Positions 25,590 through 35,300 of a stretch of 64,000 nt of DNA are shown here, piece after piece. Where the stretch lies: the NCBI GenBank assembly GCA_046351395.1, contig JAXLYP010000020.1, positions 124,001 to 188,000 on the forward strand, in the 5' to 3' direction. The first letter of the stretch is position 1, and each line of letters starts with the position of its first letter. The position numbers were made by a program, and so were the translations under genes. The notes under the pieces are model-generated. The model had not been told where the DNA came from. It saw only the letters and a program-made list of their open reading frames with translations, and ran no database searches. This stretch comes from CAYYKK01 sp046351395 (lineage in GTDB: Bacteria > Myxococcota_A > Polyangia > Polyangiales > Polyangiaceae).

Positions 25590-25638
25590 TTCCGCGGACG
25601 GAGCCGCGGCTGAATCGAGCGCCTTCGGCGCGCTCGGG
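25590..25638 (-). repeat. REP-like double-hairpin element, copy 1
   Basis: On the reverse strand this 49-bp unit reads a GAGCGCGCC-gaa-GGCGCTC hairpin, then GATTCAG, then a CCGCGG...CCGCGG hairpin ending GGAA. The same unit occurs twice at 55188-55289. It lies between the Lrp-type gene and marC, ending just before the marC ribosome site. Confidence 0.65.
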
Positions 25639-25697
25639 AACAGCGCGCCGAGCACCGAACGGATCCGTGCCGAGGAGCGCCGAACAGGATCGGTCCA

Positions 25698-26177
25698 CTA
25701 GCCCAAGACGGGCAGCGGGCTGTTCTTCTTGCTGGAGGAGAGGACGAACGTCGTCTTCACGCGACCGATCGCCTTCGAAGTGCTGATGCGGTGGAGGAGG
25801 AAGTGCTCGAGCGCTGGGATGTCCGGCACCGCGACCTTGAGGAGGAAGTCCTCGTCGCCCGCGATGTGGTGGCACTCGAGCACCTCGTCGAGCTTCTGGA
25901 CGAGATCGACGAACGACTTGTGCAGCCCGAGCTCGTGGCTCTTCAGCGTGACGTGGATGAACGCGAGCGTCGGGCAACCCGCGGCCGCCGGATCCACGAT
26001 CGCGACGTACTTCTCGATCGCGCCCGACTGCTCGAGTCGCTTCAGGCGCTGCAGCATCGGCGTGGGCGTCAGCCCCACGGACTGCGCCAGCGCGTTGTTC
26101 GCGATCCGACCGTCTTCCTGCAGCGTCCGCAGCACCTGCCGATCGATGGCGTCGAGGGTTACAGTCGATTCGGCCAT
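25698..26177 (-). CDS. Lrp/AsnC family transcriptional regulator
   Basis: 159 residues from ATG 26177 (MAESTVTLDAIDRQVL); the longer frame adds 11 unsupported residues. The N-terminal helix-turn-helix reads LDAIDRQVLRTLQEDGRIANNALAQSVGLTPTPMLQRLKRLEQ. The C-terminal RAM effector domain follows (LAFIHVTLKS, ECHHIAGDEDFLLKVAVPDI, and IGRVKTTFVLSSSKKNSPLP at the end). Such proteins bind amino acids and regulate their transport or metabolism. The neighbouring marC, 125 bp downstream in the same direction, is a candidate target or co-transcribed partner. Confidence 0.93.
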   Translation of the reverse strand: MAESTVTLDAIDRQVLRTLQEDGRIANNALAQSVGLTPTPMLQRLKRLEQSGAIEKYVAIVDPAAAGCPTLAFIHVTLKSHELGLHKSFVDLVQKLDEVLECHHIAGDEDFLLKVAVPDIPALEHFLLHRISTSKAIGRVKTTFVLSSSKKNSPLPVLG

Positions 26178-26311
26178 GAAAGATATATTGCACAGCATTT
26201 GATGCTCCACAACCCCGCAACGCTAGACAGAACGGCCTTCCGCGGACCAGCACACGCGGTTCGCCTCGCGGCTGGGCCCTCCCCCGTGAGTGCGCGGCGC
26301 GGGAGGCGCGC

Positions 26312-27052
26312 TTGGTGCAGAGCGCTCGCTTCGTGCAGGTTCGGGGCGCATCTCCGAGACATTTCGCCGCGATCACCGTCGCGCTCGCGCTCGCGCTGTG
26401 GGGATGCGCGACGCAGGCGAAGTTTCTCTTCGGCGGGGACAGCCGCGAGCTCCGCGCGCGCCCTCCGGGGGCGCCGCCGAGCTCGCCCGCGCACGCGCGC
26501 GTCCTCGTCGTGGCGCTGGACGGCGTGGATCGCGCGCTGCTCTACGAGATGCTCCGCGCGGGCGAGCTCCCCGCGTTCGCGCGCCTCTTGGGCGGGCAGC
26601 GGGGCCGCGCGTTCCCGAGCGCGTACTTCTCCGATCGACTGGTCTCCACGCTGCCTTCGTCCACCATCGCGGCGTGGGTGACCGCTTTCACCGGCGTCGG
26701 CCCGGCGCAGCACGGCGTCACGGGGAACGGCTTCTTCGTCCGCGAGGAGCGGAGCTTCAAGGCCCCCGCCCCCGCCTCGTTCGCGGACGACGCCGCGGTC
26801 CTGTCGAACTACACCGAGCACTACCTCGATCGCATGGCGCTCGCGCCGAGCGTCTACGAGCGCATGCGCGCGTCCGATCCGGACGTGCTCGCGTGGGTCG
26901 CGATGCAGCACTTCCATCGGGGGGCCGATCGCCTGCTGCTCACGAAGCCCACCCCGCTTGCACGCTCCGCCGCCTGCCTCGGTAAACGCCCCTCGCGGCG
27001 CTGTTCGCGCGCCGCGAGGTCGCCCATCGGTCCGTCGAATCAGCGCGAGTAG
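26312..27052 (+). pseudogene. Truncated alkaline phosphatase-superfamily (phosphodiesterase/nucleotide pyrophosphatase-like) lipoprotein
   Basis: 246 residues from TTG 26312 or GTG 26315 (GGGAGG ribosome site). The lipobox is ALWGC. LVVALDGVDRALL carries the first metal-binding Asp, and LPSSTIAAWVTAFTGVGPAQHGVTGN the nucleophile Thr/Ser motif. After about residue 215 (HRGADRLLLTKPT) the sequence becomes family-unlike, Arg/Ser-rich and stops. The second set of metal ligands (Asp and two His in the C-terminal half) is absent. Only about 85 bp remain before the convergent gene, so this is truncation rather than a frameshift. It is probably inactive, though it could still make a secreted fragment. 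Confidence 0.7.
26991..27019. terminator. Strong perfect hairpin at convergent gene ends
   Basis: CCTCGCGGCGC (26991-27001) and GCGCCGCGAGG (27009-27019) form an 11-bp perfect stem with a 7-base loop. It lies inside the degenerate 3' end of the truncated phosphodiesterase frame and 20 bp from the convergent lipoprotein stop, so it may once have been intergenic. Confidence 0.5.
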
Positions 27053-27825
27053 ACCTGCCCCGCGGCGACGCCGGTGCCCTTCGTGGCCGTGATGATCCAC
27101 TTCGCGTTCACGCCGACGAGCGAGGGGAGGCGGAAGCAGTTGCCGTTCGGGCCGATGACCGCGTTCTGTCCGGTCATGTTGTCCTGCGCGATCACCGGCG
27201 GCTGCCCGGGGAGCGGCGTCAGCATGACGATCTTGAGGTCGAGCTCCGTGATGCCCGCGCCCGTCGCGATGATCGTGTAGCACTTGTTCGGGACGAGCTG
27301 GAACTGGGTCTCGAGCGAGCTGCCCTCGCTGAAGTTTCCAGCGACGGGGCCGCCCTCCTTGGCCATGCCGCCCGCGTGCTGCGAAGCGAGCTGCGAGAGC
27401 GGAATGGTGGCCGCCTGCGCGAAGTTCGGATCGATCGCCTGCGCCGCGGGGCCCTGCTGCGGCTGCGGCTGACCCGGCGCCGGGAACCCAGGGAACCCGG
27501 GGATCCCCCACGTCGGCTGCGTGGGCTGAGTCGTGGGCTGGGGCTGCGGCTGCGGCTGCGGCTGATAGCCAGGCTGATACCCCGGCTGCGGTTGATAGCC
27601 CGGCTGCGGCTGGTATCCGGGCTGCGGCTGGTACCCGGGCTGCGGCTGGTAGCCCGGCTGGGGCTGACCGTACCCGGGCTGCCCGTACCCCGGCTGGCCA
27701 TAGCCGGGCTGGCCGTACGGCTGACCGTAGCCGGGCTGATTGACGGCGGTGTCCTGCTGCTTCTCGCAACCAACGAGGGCACCCACGGCGAAGACAGCGG
27801 CAAACAGCGGACGGGAGCGAGTCAC
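27040..27825 (-). CDS. Lipoprotein with PGYGQP / PQPGYQ tandem repeats
   Basis: 261 residues from a GTG at 27825 behind the ribosome site AGGAGG. Lipobox ALVGC (Cys20). Residues about 30-100 are built of YGQPG-type repeats followed by PQPGYQ repeats and then PQ-rich sequence; in DNA these are 15-18-bp tandem units at about 27535-27750. The C-terminal domain (about 130-261) is paralogous to that of the divergent gene at 28124: both have a CYT motif, a second Cys near GNCFRLP / DGCFKLQP, and end in G-x-x-YSR. The repeat part probably forms an extended, flexible stalk. Function unknown. Confidence 0.78.
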   Translation of the reverse strand: MTRSRPLFAAVFAVGALVGCEKQQDTAVNQPGYGQPYGQPGYGQPGYGQPGYGQPQPGYQPQPGYQPQPGYQPQPGYQPQPGYQPGYQPQPQPQPQPTTQPTQPTWGIPGFPGFPAPGQPQPQQGPAAQAIDPNFAQAATIPLSQLASQHAGGMAKEGGPVAGNFSEGSSLETQFQLVPNKCYTIIATGAGITELDLKIVMLTPLPGQPPVIAQDNMTGQNAVIGPNGNCFRLPSLVGVNAKWIITATKGTGVAAGQVYSR

Positions 27826-28123
27826 GACGAACCTCCTGGGAAACGAATGAGTGAGAAAGGCCGGGAACGCAGGGCCACGACGGCTCCTCGTGAGATAGCA
27901 CCACGGCGTGGCCGGGGTGGGAGCCGAATTGCGTTCTCGGTGCGTCTTCGATTGAGACGCAGCGCAGGGCTCGGGCCGCTCACCTTTGCGGTGAGGAGCA
28001 CGAGTGCGGCGACGTATCTCGGCTCGGGCTCCACCCGGCCGGATCCCAGCCGAACTTCCCGCACCGACGAGCTCGGCTTGTACTAGCATGGCGCGACTTT
28101 CAGACCTGGAGGGCGGAAGGCTC
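27826..28123. promoter_or_regulatory. 298-bp divergent promoter region between paralogous lipoprotein genes
   Basis: No gene is seen. The segment separates two divergent paralogous genes, whose ribosome sites are AGGAGG (reverse) and GGAAGG (forward). It is slightly less GC-rich than its surroundings. No confident promoter elements could be assigned. Confidence 0.35.
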
Positions 28124-28753
28124 ATGACGAACACGAAGACGGTTTCCAGAGGGTTTGTGCTCGCGGCGGCGGCGCTCGCCATCGGTCTCTGCGCTTGCAG
28201 CAGCGAACCGCAGTTCCCCGAAACCCCGGACGCTGGACCGCCCGCGCCCACGCCGACGCCCACGCCGACCCCGCCTCCCGCGCCCCAGGTCACTGACTGC
28301 GACGCAGGTCAGCAGGCGCAAATCCTCTCGGGCTTCGCCGGCCGCGTCGGGACCGAGGCCCCCAAGATGACGCCCGAAGGGCCGTTCGTCTGTGGACAGA
28401 TCCCGGTGGAGGGCATGGGCCAGACGGGGCCCGTCCTGACCATCCAACCGGGCATGTGTTACACGGCGCTCGGCGGCGGCCTCCCCAGCGTGCAGGACGT
28501 GGACATCGCGGTGACGATCGACGCGTCCGCGGCGGCCGGCATCCCCGGCCTCGGGGCCCTCATCGCGGCGACGAACGCCCCGCTGATGGTCGACAACATC
28601 GCGAACGTCATGACGGGCGCGAACGTGAAGGCCGACGGCTGCTTCAAGCTCCAGCCGCCGTTCAACCTCATGGGCGTCCCCGTTCGGATGACCGTGAAGG
28701 CGCACACCGGTACGGGCCCGGTCGGCGCGCAGCTCTACTCGCGCAAGCTCTGA
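28124..28753 (+). CDS. Uncharacterised lipoprotein, paralogue of the 27040 gene
   Basis: 209 residues from ATG 28124 with ribosome site GGAAGG. Lipobox LCAC (Cys25), then a Pro/Thr repeat linker (TPTPTPTP). The C-terminal domain (about 60-209) has paired cysteines (VTDCDAG, FVCGQI, MCYTALG, DGCFKLQP) and ends in GAQLYSRKL, like the divergent paralogue. The two genes share their upstream region and may be co-regulated. No family was recognised. Confidence 0.75.
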   Translation: MTNTKTVSRGFVLAAAALAIGLCACSSEPQFPETPDAGPPAPTPTPTPTPPPAPQVTDCDAGQQAQILSGFAGRVGTEAPKMTPEGPFVCGQIPVEGMGQTGPVLTIQPGMCYTALGGGLPSVQDVDIAVTIDASAAAGIPGLGALIAATNAPLMVDNIANVMTGANVKADGCFKLQPPFNLMGVPVRMTVKAHTGTGPVGAQLYSRKL

Positions 28754-28777
28754 TTCGAGTCGCGACCCCGCGGACTG

Positions 28778-28834
28778 CCGAGCGCGCCGAACGTGGCGCG
28801 CTCGGTCGCTCCGTCCACGACGAGGCGACGGAGC
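28778..28834. repeat. Two adjacent hairpins, diverged relative of the REP-like element
   Basis: CCGAGCGCGCC-gaacgt-GGCGCGCTCGG (28778-28805) is an 11-bp perfect stem 25 bp after the stop of the lipoprotein gene. It is followed by GCTCCGTC...GACGGAGC (28808-28834). The first hairpin and the CTCCGTC segment resemble the double-hairpin units at 25.6 and 55.2 kb. It may act as a transcript end for the forward gene. Confidence 0.5.
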
Positions 28835-28877
28835 CGCCTGCTCGGGGCACGCCCCCGCGAAGAGCGATGGAAAGAAA

Positions 28878-28930
28878 AATCCCACGTGCCCGCTCTCCTC
28901 GGAGAGCTTCGGGCCGTGGGATTCTTCTTT
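28878..28930 (-). terminator. Intrinsic terminator of the HU-like gene
   Basis: AATCCCACG (28878-28886) pairs with CGTGGGATT (28915-28923), with an inner GCCCG/CGGGC and CTCTCC/GGAGAG stem. Read on the reverse strand it ends in GTGGGATTTTTCTTTC, a good T-run, directly after the HU-like gene. T-rich sequence on the forward side (TTCTTCTTTT) makes it bidirectional. Confidence 0.8.
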
Positions 28931-28951
28931 TCGGATCAGCGCGATCGCTGA

Positions 28952-29299
28952 TCAGGCCATCGCGTCTTTGATCGCCTTGACCGGCCGGGCGCGGACGGAC
29001 TTGCTCGCGGGCTTCGCCGCGAACGTCGTCGGCTGCTTGGTGAAGGGGTTGATGCCCTGACGCGCCTTCGTCGCCGCCTTCTTCACGACGCGGAAGCGCG
29101 CGAAGCCGGGGAGCGTGAAGACCTGGGACTTCTTGAGCTCCTTGTGCGCGACGTCGATGAGGGAGTCGAGCACGGCCTTCACCTGCTTCTTCGACACGTC
29201 CTCGCCGACCGCCTCGCTGAGCGCCTGGATCAAGCCGCTCTTGCTCATCGTCTTCTTCGCACCACCGCCGTTCGCGGGGGCAGCCTTCTTCGTTGCCAT
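28952..29299 (-). CDS. HU/IHF family DNA-binding protein
   Basis: 115 residues. After a Lys/Ala-rich N-terminal extension (1-18), the HU fold begins (SKSGLIQALSEAVGEDVSKKQVKAVLDSLIDVA). It continues with the KSQVFTLPGFARFRVVKK beta-part and the RQGINPFTKQP loop, where the family has R-x-x-x-NP-x-T. The C-terminus is basic (KSVRARPVKAIKDAMA). It bends DNA and compacts the nucleoid. The extension and basic tail make it longer than standard HU (about 90). The upstream sequence has the ribosome site AGGAGG, and a strong terminator follows. Confidence 0.92.
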   Translation of the reverse strand: MATKKAAPANGGGAKKTMSKSGLIQALSEAVGEDVSKKQVKAVLDSLIDVAHKELKKSQVFTLPGFARFRVVKKAATKARQGINPFTKQPTTFAAKPASKSVRARPVKAIKDAMA

Positions 29300-29396
29300 G
29301 TGAACCTCCTACCGATGCTCGTGCAGCACCTCGCCGCCCCTGAGCAGGCTGACCGTGTCACGCATTCTGCGTTCAGGAAAGCCAAATGTGCAGGGT

Positions 29397-32300
29397 TCAC
29401 TCGATTCGACCCAACAAATCCCGGGCCTCCGCGAGGTTCGGCTCCTCGGAGAGCGCTTTTTCAAGCATGAGCTTCGCGCGCCGGCGATCACCCTGGGCCA
29501 CCGCGATGCGCCCGAGGTGGAAGTACGACTGCGCCTTGTCCTGCGCGGACGGGCCGTCGTTCGGGGTCGCGCCGGGCTTCATCAGCGTGATGCTCCGGAA
29601 CGCGCGCTGCGCGACCTCCGCGTCGTCGAGATCCACCGCGAGCTCGCCGAGCTCCCGCGCCATGCGCGCGTTCTGAGGATCGTTCTCGAACGCCTTCGAG
29701 AGCGCAGCGAGCGCGTCCGAGAGGTTCCCCTCGCGGTTCCGCGCTTTGTAGAGCGAGTAGAACGCCCGGCCGAGCTCGCGCGACCGGCGCCCCTTGAAGC
29801 CCGCGATGAGCTGCTCGGTCAGCGCGACCGAGTCTTCGATGCGCCCGCTCACGGCGTACGCGTCGGCGAGCATCAACTCACCGTCGAGGTCGCCCGGCTT
29901 CAACGGACGCGCCTCGACCAGGAGCTCGATCGCGGCGCCCGCGTGCGCCTCGTCCCGCAGGAGCAGCTCGGAGGCCTCGAGGAGCCCGGCGTGGACGCGA
30001 TCGGTGTCCGCGTGCGCGCGCGCGTCCGTGACGAGGATGCGCGCGAGCGTCGCGACCTCGCCCATCGCCAGGTAGGTCGATTTGAGTGCCGCGCGGATCG
30101 CCTCGTCGGACGGGGCGAGCGCGGCGGCCCGCTCGAGGGTCGACTTCGCGATCGCGGGGCGGCCCGCGGTCCTCGAGACCTCGGCGAGGCGGAGCGCGAT
30201 CGGGACGAGGCGCGCGGCCTCGTCCTCGAGCGGCGCGAGGCGCTCGAGCGCGGCCGTGATGGCCGTCGGATCGCCGCTCATCTCTTCGATGCGCGCGAGC
30301 GAGCGGAGCGCGTCGCGATCGGTCGGCTCGCGCCGGAGGAGCTCGCTGACGAGCAGCCGCGCAGGTCCCGTGTCGCCCTGCTCCGCGGTGAGCTCTGCGA
30401 GGCGCAGGCGGAGCGCACGCTCGCTGTGGATCGACGCGTCCGCCGAGCGCGCGACGCGCACGAGCGCCGCCTCGAGGTGCGCGCGGAGCTCGCCGCCGTA
30501 CTTGAGCCCGCTCCGCTGGTGCGCCTCCTCGAGATCGGCGAGCGCGGCGTCGCTGTCTCCCACGGCCTCCTTGAGGACGGCGCGCGAGAAGTAGAACCAC
30601 GAGCTGTCCCCGCTCTGATCCGCGGCGATCGCCTCGTTGACCGCGCGGATCGCGCGCTCGTGCTCCCCGAGCGCCGAGAGCGCGTCCATCAGCGTGAAGA
30701 GGACGTCGCGATCCGTGGGATCCGCGGCGCGCGCGGCGTCGAGGCAGTCGGCCGACTCGCGCGCGTCCCCGAGCTCGTCCCGGTAGATCTCGCTCAGGCG
30801 GAGGAGCGACGCCTTGCGCCCGAGCGGGTCGGAGATGGCGAGCGCGGCGAGCTTGTCGAGGTCCGTGAGCTCCTTCTTCGCTCCTCGCGCGGTGTACGCC
30901 CGGACCAGCTCCTCGCGGATCGCCTGGTTCGAGGGTTGCGCCTTGAGGCCCGCGACGAGCGCGCGCTCGGCGGCGAGCTCGTCGCCCTGCGCCCGCTTCA
31001 TCTGCGCGACCTTGATCGCGAGATCGATCGCGGCTTGCCCCTCCTCGATGGCGAGCAGCCGGTCGAGCTCGTCCCCGAGGCCGACCGAGTCGTCGCGCTT
31101 CATGCCGAGCTGGACCACGGCGCGGAGCGCGTCGCGGCTCTGCGGGTCCCAGTCGAGCGCGGCGTGGAACACCTCGAGCGCCGCCGAGTCGTCCCCCGCG
31201 GCCTCGTGGAGGCGGCCGAGCTCCATCGAGAGCGCGACGATCTTCGCCTTGTCCTCTCGGTCCTTGGCGGCGTCGAGCCGGCGCTCGGTGAGCGCGACGA
31301 GCCCGGCGGTGTCGTTGTCCTTCCGGTAGATGCCGGCGAGCAGCGCCGCGACGCGCTCGTCCGCCGGGCTCTCGTCGAACGCCTCCTTGAGGAGCTCCGC
31401 CGCGCGCGGCGTGTCCGTGGTGAGGAGGATCTCCGCGAGCGTCATGCGCAGGTTCGAGCGCTCCGCGACGTCGTCCACGAGGGGGATCGTCTCGCTGAGC
31501 AGCGCCGAGAGCGCCGACGTGTCACCCGTCGCGCCGTGGATGCGCGCGAGCGGGCCCCAGACCTCGCGATCCGCTGGATCACGCGTGCGGAGCGCCTCGA
31601 GCACGGCGACCGCGCGCTTCGGATCATGCAGGCTCTCCTCCGCGAGGCGCGCGACGCGGAGCAGCAGGGCGCGCTCCTCGTCCGGCGCGGAGACCTTCGC
31701 GCCCCGCTCCAGGAGGTCGCACGCGTCCGCCGTCGCCCCCGCGGAGAGGCGCCGCTCCCCCAGCGCGACGAGCGCCCACGCGGACGCCTCCGTGTCCGCG
31801 AAGCTCCCGCCGGGCGCGCCGGCGAGCTGCACGATCCGAAGGAGCAGGAGCTCGGCGCGGTCCTCGCGCCCGAGCGCCATCGACGTCTCGTACGCCTCTC
31901 GGAGCGGGCCGCGAGGATCCTCGTCGCGATCCGCGACCGCGACGAGCGCGTCCACGAGCGACTCGTTCCGCTTGTGCTGGCGGCAGAAATCTTCGAACAG
32001 CCGAGCGACGCGGAGGCTCGACGGCGCGGCGACGAGCCCCTCGCGGAGCGCGCTCTCGGCCCGGTCCGCCTCGGGCTCGACGTTGACGGCCTGCTCGAGC
32101 GCGTCCACCGCGAGCTCGACGTCCCCCGCGCCGAAGTGGAGCTTCGCGAGGCGGTGGTACAAGTCCGCCTGGACGCGGAGCGGGCGCTGCGCCTCGAGGG
32201 ACAGCTCGATGATCTCGTTGAGCGCCTTCACGCGCGCGGGGGTATCGCCGAGGTTCTCGAGGACACCGAGGAGCTCCTCGAGGACGCCCAGCCGCGAGAC

Positions 32301-35300
32301 GTTCGGGACGCTCGTCCCCTGCGCGACGAGGTCACCGAGGCGATCGAGCACGCGCTCGAACGCGGCGCGCGCGCCCTCGTGATCCGCGAACTCGCGCTCC
32401 TTCGTCCGCGCCTCGAACAACGAGAGCTCGAGGCTGAGCGCCGGGCTCTCGGCGGCGCCCTCGGCGAGCTCGGCGAGCGCGTCCGTGTAGCGACGGATCT
32501 CTCCCGCGACCTGCGCGAGGCGCAGCGATAGCTCGTGCGCGCGCGTGGACGAAGGATCGAGGCGGAGCGCCTCGATCGCGGCGCCGAGCGCCTCCGCGGG
32601 CTGGTTGAGGGGCCCCGAGAGGAGCTCGGCGCGCTCGAGGAGGAGCGGCACGCGCGCGGCGCCCACGGCGTTCTCGATGCGCGTCGCGAGCGAGCGCGCG
32701 ATGAGGTCCGACCAGCCGTGCCCGCGGAGCGCGTTCGAGAGCTGCTCCGCCTCCCAGCCGTTCTCGGCCGCGGCCTCGAACGCGGACTCGATGAACTCCG
32801 CCTTGCGATCGGCCTCGCCCTGCTTGTCGGCGATCGCGGCGAGCTCGACGAGGACCTCCGCGCGGCTGACGGGGATCTCGAGCGCCTTGCCGACGACCTC
32901 GGGCAACGGCGTCGCCGCGAACGCCTGCTCCCGTCCCCGCTGCGGACGGACCACGAGGAGGAGCGCGCGGAACGTGCGCTGGGCGCGAAGGAGCTGGCCC
33001 TCGGCGAGCGCGAGCTTCGCGAGCGCGTGGAGGATCCCCGGGTGCGACTGATCGATCTTGGACGCGGCCTCGAGCTCCCGCATGGCCATGCCGTTGTCCT
33101 TCAACGACAGGGCGACCTTCGCGAGCTCGAAGTGGACGAGCGCGCGCTCCTTCGGGCGGCGCGCGCCGTACTCGTCGAGCAGCTGCTTCAGGATGTCCGC
33201 GGCCTCCTCGAAGCGCTGGTTCGCGCGCAGCGCGTCCGAGAGGAGGAGGCGGGTGACGAGATCCGTCTTGTCGAGGTCGAGGAGCTCCGCGAGCAGCGGG
33301 ATCGCTCGATCCGGCTGGTGGAGCTCGCTCGTGAAGATGGCCGCGGCCTCCTTGAGGCGACTCATGCGCGTCTTCGGATCGGGCGCGGACTCCGCCTCCC
33401 GCGCGAGGAGCGCGGCGAGCGGCTCGAGCATCGAGAGCGCGCGGTAGCTCGCGCGGAGGCGCGCGCGGAGCTCGGCGCTCGCGCTCGGCCCGTCGTATTT
33501 CTCGAGCCAGGAGAGCGCTCGCTCCCGCTTGCCTCCGGCCTCGTACGCGCTCGCGACGCGCAGGACCATCGACTCCGCGAGCGCGCCCTCGGCCTCGGCG
33601 GCGCCGATGAGACGCTCGAGGATCGCCGCGGCGTCGAGGTGCTTCTTGCTCGCCTCGAGCACCCGCGCGAGCTCGTCGAGGGAGCGGACGTTCGGCGTGA
33701 TGTCGACGATGCGCTTCCGCGCGACGATCGCGGCGGGCAGATCCTTCAGGGTCTCCCGCAGCGCGGCCGCGCGCTCCCACATCTCCGCGGCGCCGTCGCC
33801 CTGGAGCAGCTTCGCCTGGCCCTCCCAGAGCGACGCGAGCTCCTGGAGCTTGCCCGCTCCGTCGTAGAGGCGCGCGAGGAAGCCCACGCTCACCTCGTCC
33901 GTGGGGACCTCCGCGAGGTTCTCGAGGAGCGCGCGCAGCGCGCTGTCGACGTCCCCGATCTCCTCGAAGAGAGACGCGAGCGAGACCCTCAAGCCGAGGC
34001 GCTCGGGCACCGATTCCGCGACCCCGATCTGCTTCTTGCGGATCGCGACGACGTCCGCCTTTCGGCCCTCGGCGAGGTACCTCGCCTCGAGCTCCCGAGC
34101 GACGTCGACGTCCGTGACGTCCTCGTCGAAGAGCGTCTGGTAGATCTCGATCGCGTCCGCGCGCGACGCGTGCTCGGTCGCGCGCACGAGGAGGGATCGC
34201 CGGGCCTCCGTCGCGAACGGCAGCTTCGCGCCGCGCGTCAGCGTCTCAAAGACCTCCGCGGTCGCGCCTCGGGCGACGAGGAGCTCGACGAGGACGTCGA
34301 TCGCGAACGACGCGGCCTCGCGCGACGGCGTCACGTCGTCGTCGACCCTGCCCTCGCGGATGTCCGTCCATCGTCGCGTCGACTCGTCGAGCAGTCGGCG
34401 CGCGAGCCCGAGCGCGAGCTCCGCGTCGTCCAGCGTCCGGAGGGCCACGACGACCGCCTCGCGCACGCACTCGATGCCCTCCGCGGACAGCGTCGCGTCG
34501 GCGTTCTCGTGCCGCCCGGAGAGCGCCGACGCGAGCTCGATCAGCGCGTCGCAGAGCTCGCTGCTCGGGGCGCGGCGCCGCGCCTCGACCAGCCGCTTGA
34601 GCGCGTCGACGTCGTTCGGGAGGCGCGAGAGGGACTCTTCGAGGAGCCGGAGCGCGTGCGTGGGCTTCGCGTCCTCGCGGAGCGCGTAGTCGGACGAGTC
34701 CACGAGCAGGTCGCGCGCGACGTGGACCGGCACGAGGCGGCCCTCGAGCGCCTCGAGCAGCCCCGGTACGATCACGTCCCACCGGCCCGAGAGGCGCGCG
34801 CGGCGCAGGAGCTCGCTCGCGATGGGATCGCGCTCGGGCGCGATGCAGAACGCCTTCCACGTGCTCACGGTCGCGAGTCCTGGATTTTGGGCGCGCTGCT
34901 CCTCGAGATCGGCGCCCTCCATGTGGATCGTGGCCCGATCGGCGTTCGACTCGGCGGCCTGGAGGCGCGCCGGGACGAGCGCGAGCGAGCGCTCCCACGC
35001 GCCCGTCTTGCGGAACGCGCGCTCGAGGCTCTCGACCATCGTGCGGTAGAGCAGCGCGTCCCCCGCGAGCTCGTCGAGGAGGCCCTCGAGGCCGACGCGC
35101 GCGACGTCCAGATCGGGGGCGTGATCGAGCGCCTTCGCGTACGCCGCAGCGGCCTCGGGGCGCGCGCCCATGCGCACCTTCACGGCGCCGAGCCGCGTGT
35201 AGAGGCTCGCCCTGCGGGACGGATCGGTGGCGCGGCCCGCCTCGTCGCGGAGCAGCTCGGCGAGGCGTTCGATCTCTCCGTCGCGCTCGAGCACGGAGGC

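Noticed and set aside
26955..27039. Possible frameshift restoring the rest of the phosphodiesterase
   Set aside because: Only about 85 bp remain before the convergent gene, too short to encode the missing C-terminal half in any frame.
27535..27750. Tandem repeats that could suggest a CRISPR array
   Set aside because: The units are 15-18 bp, contiguous, without unique spacers, and encode the PGYQ stalk of a lipoprotein.
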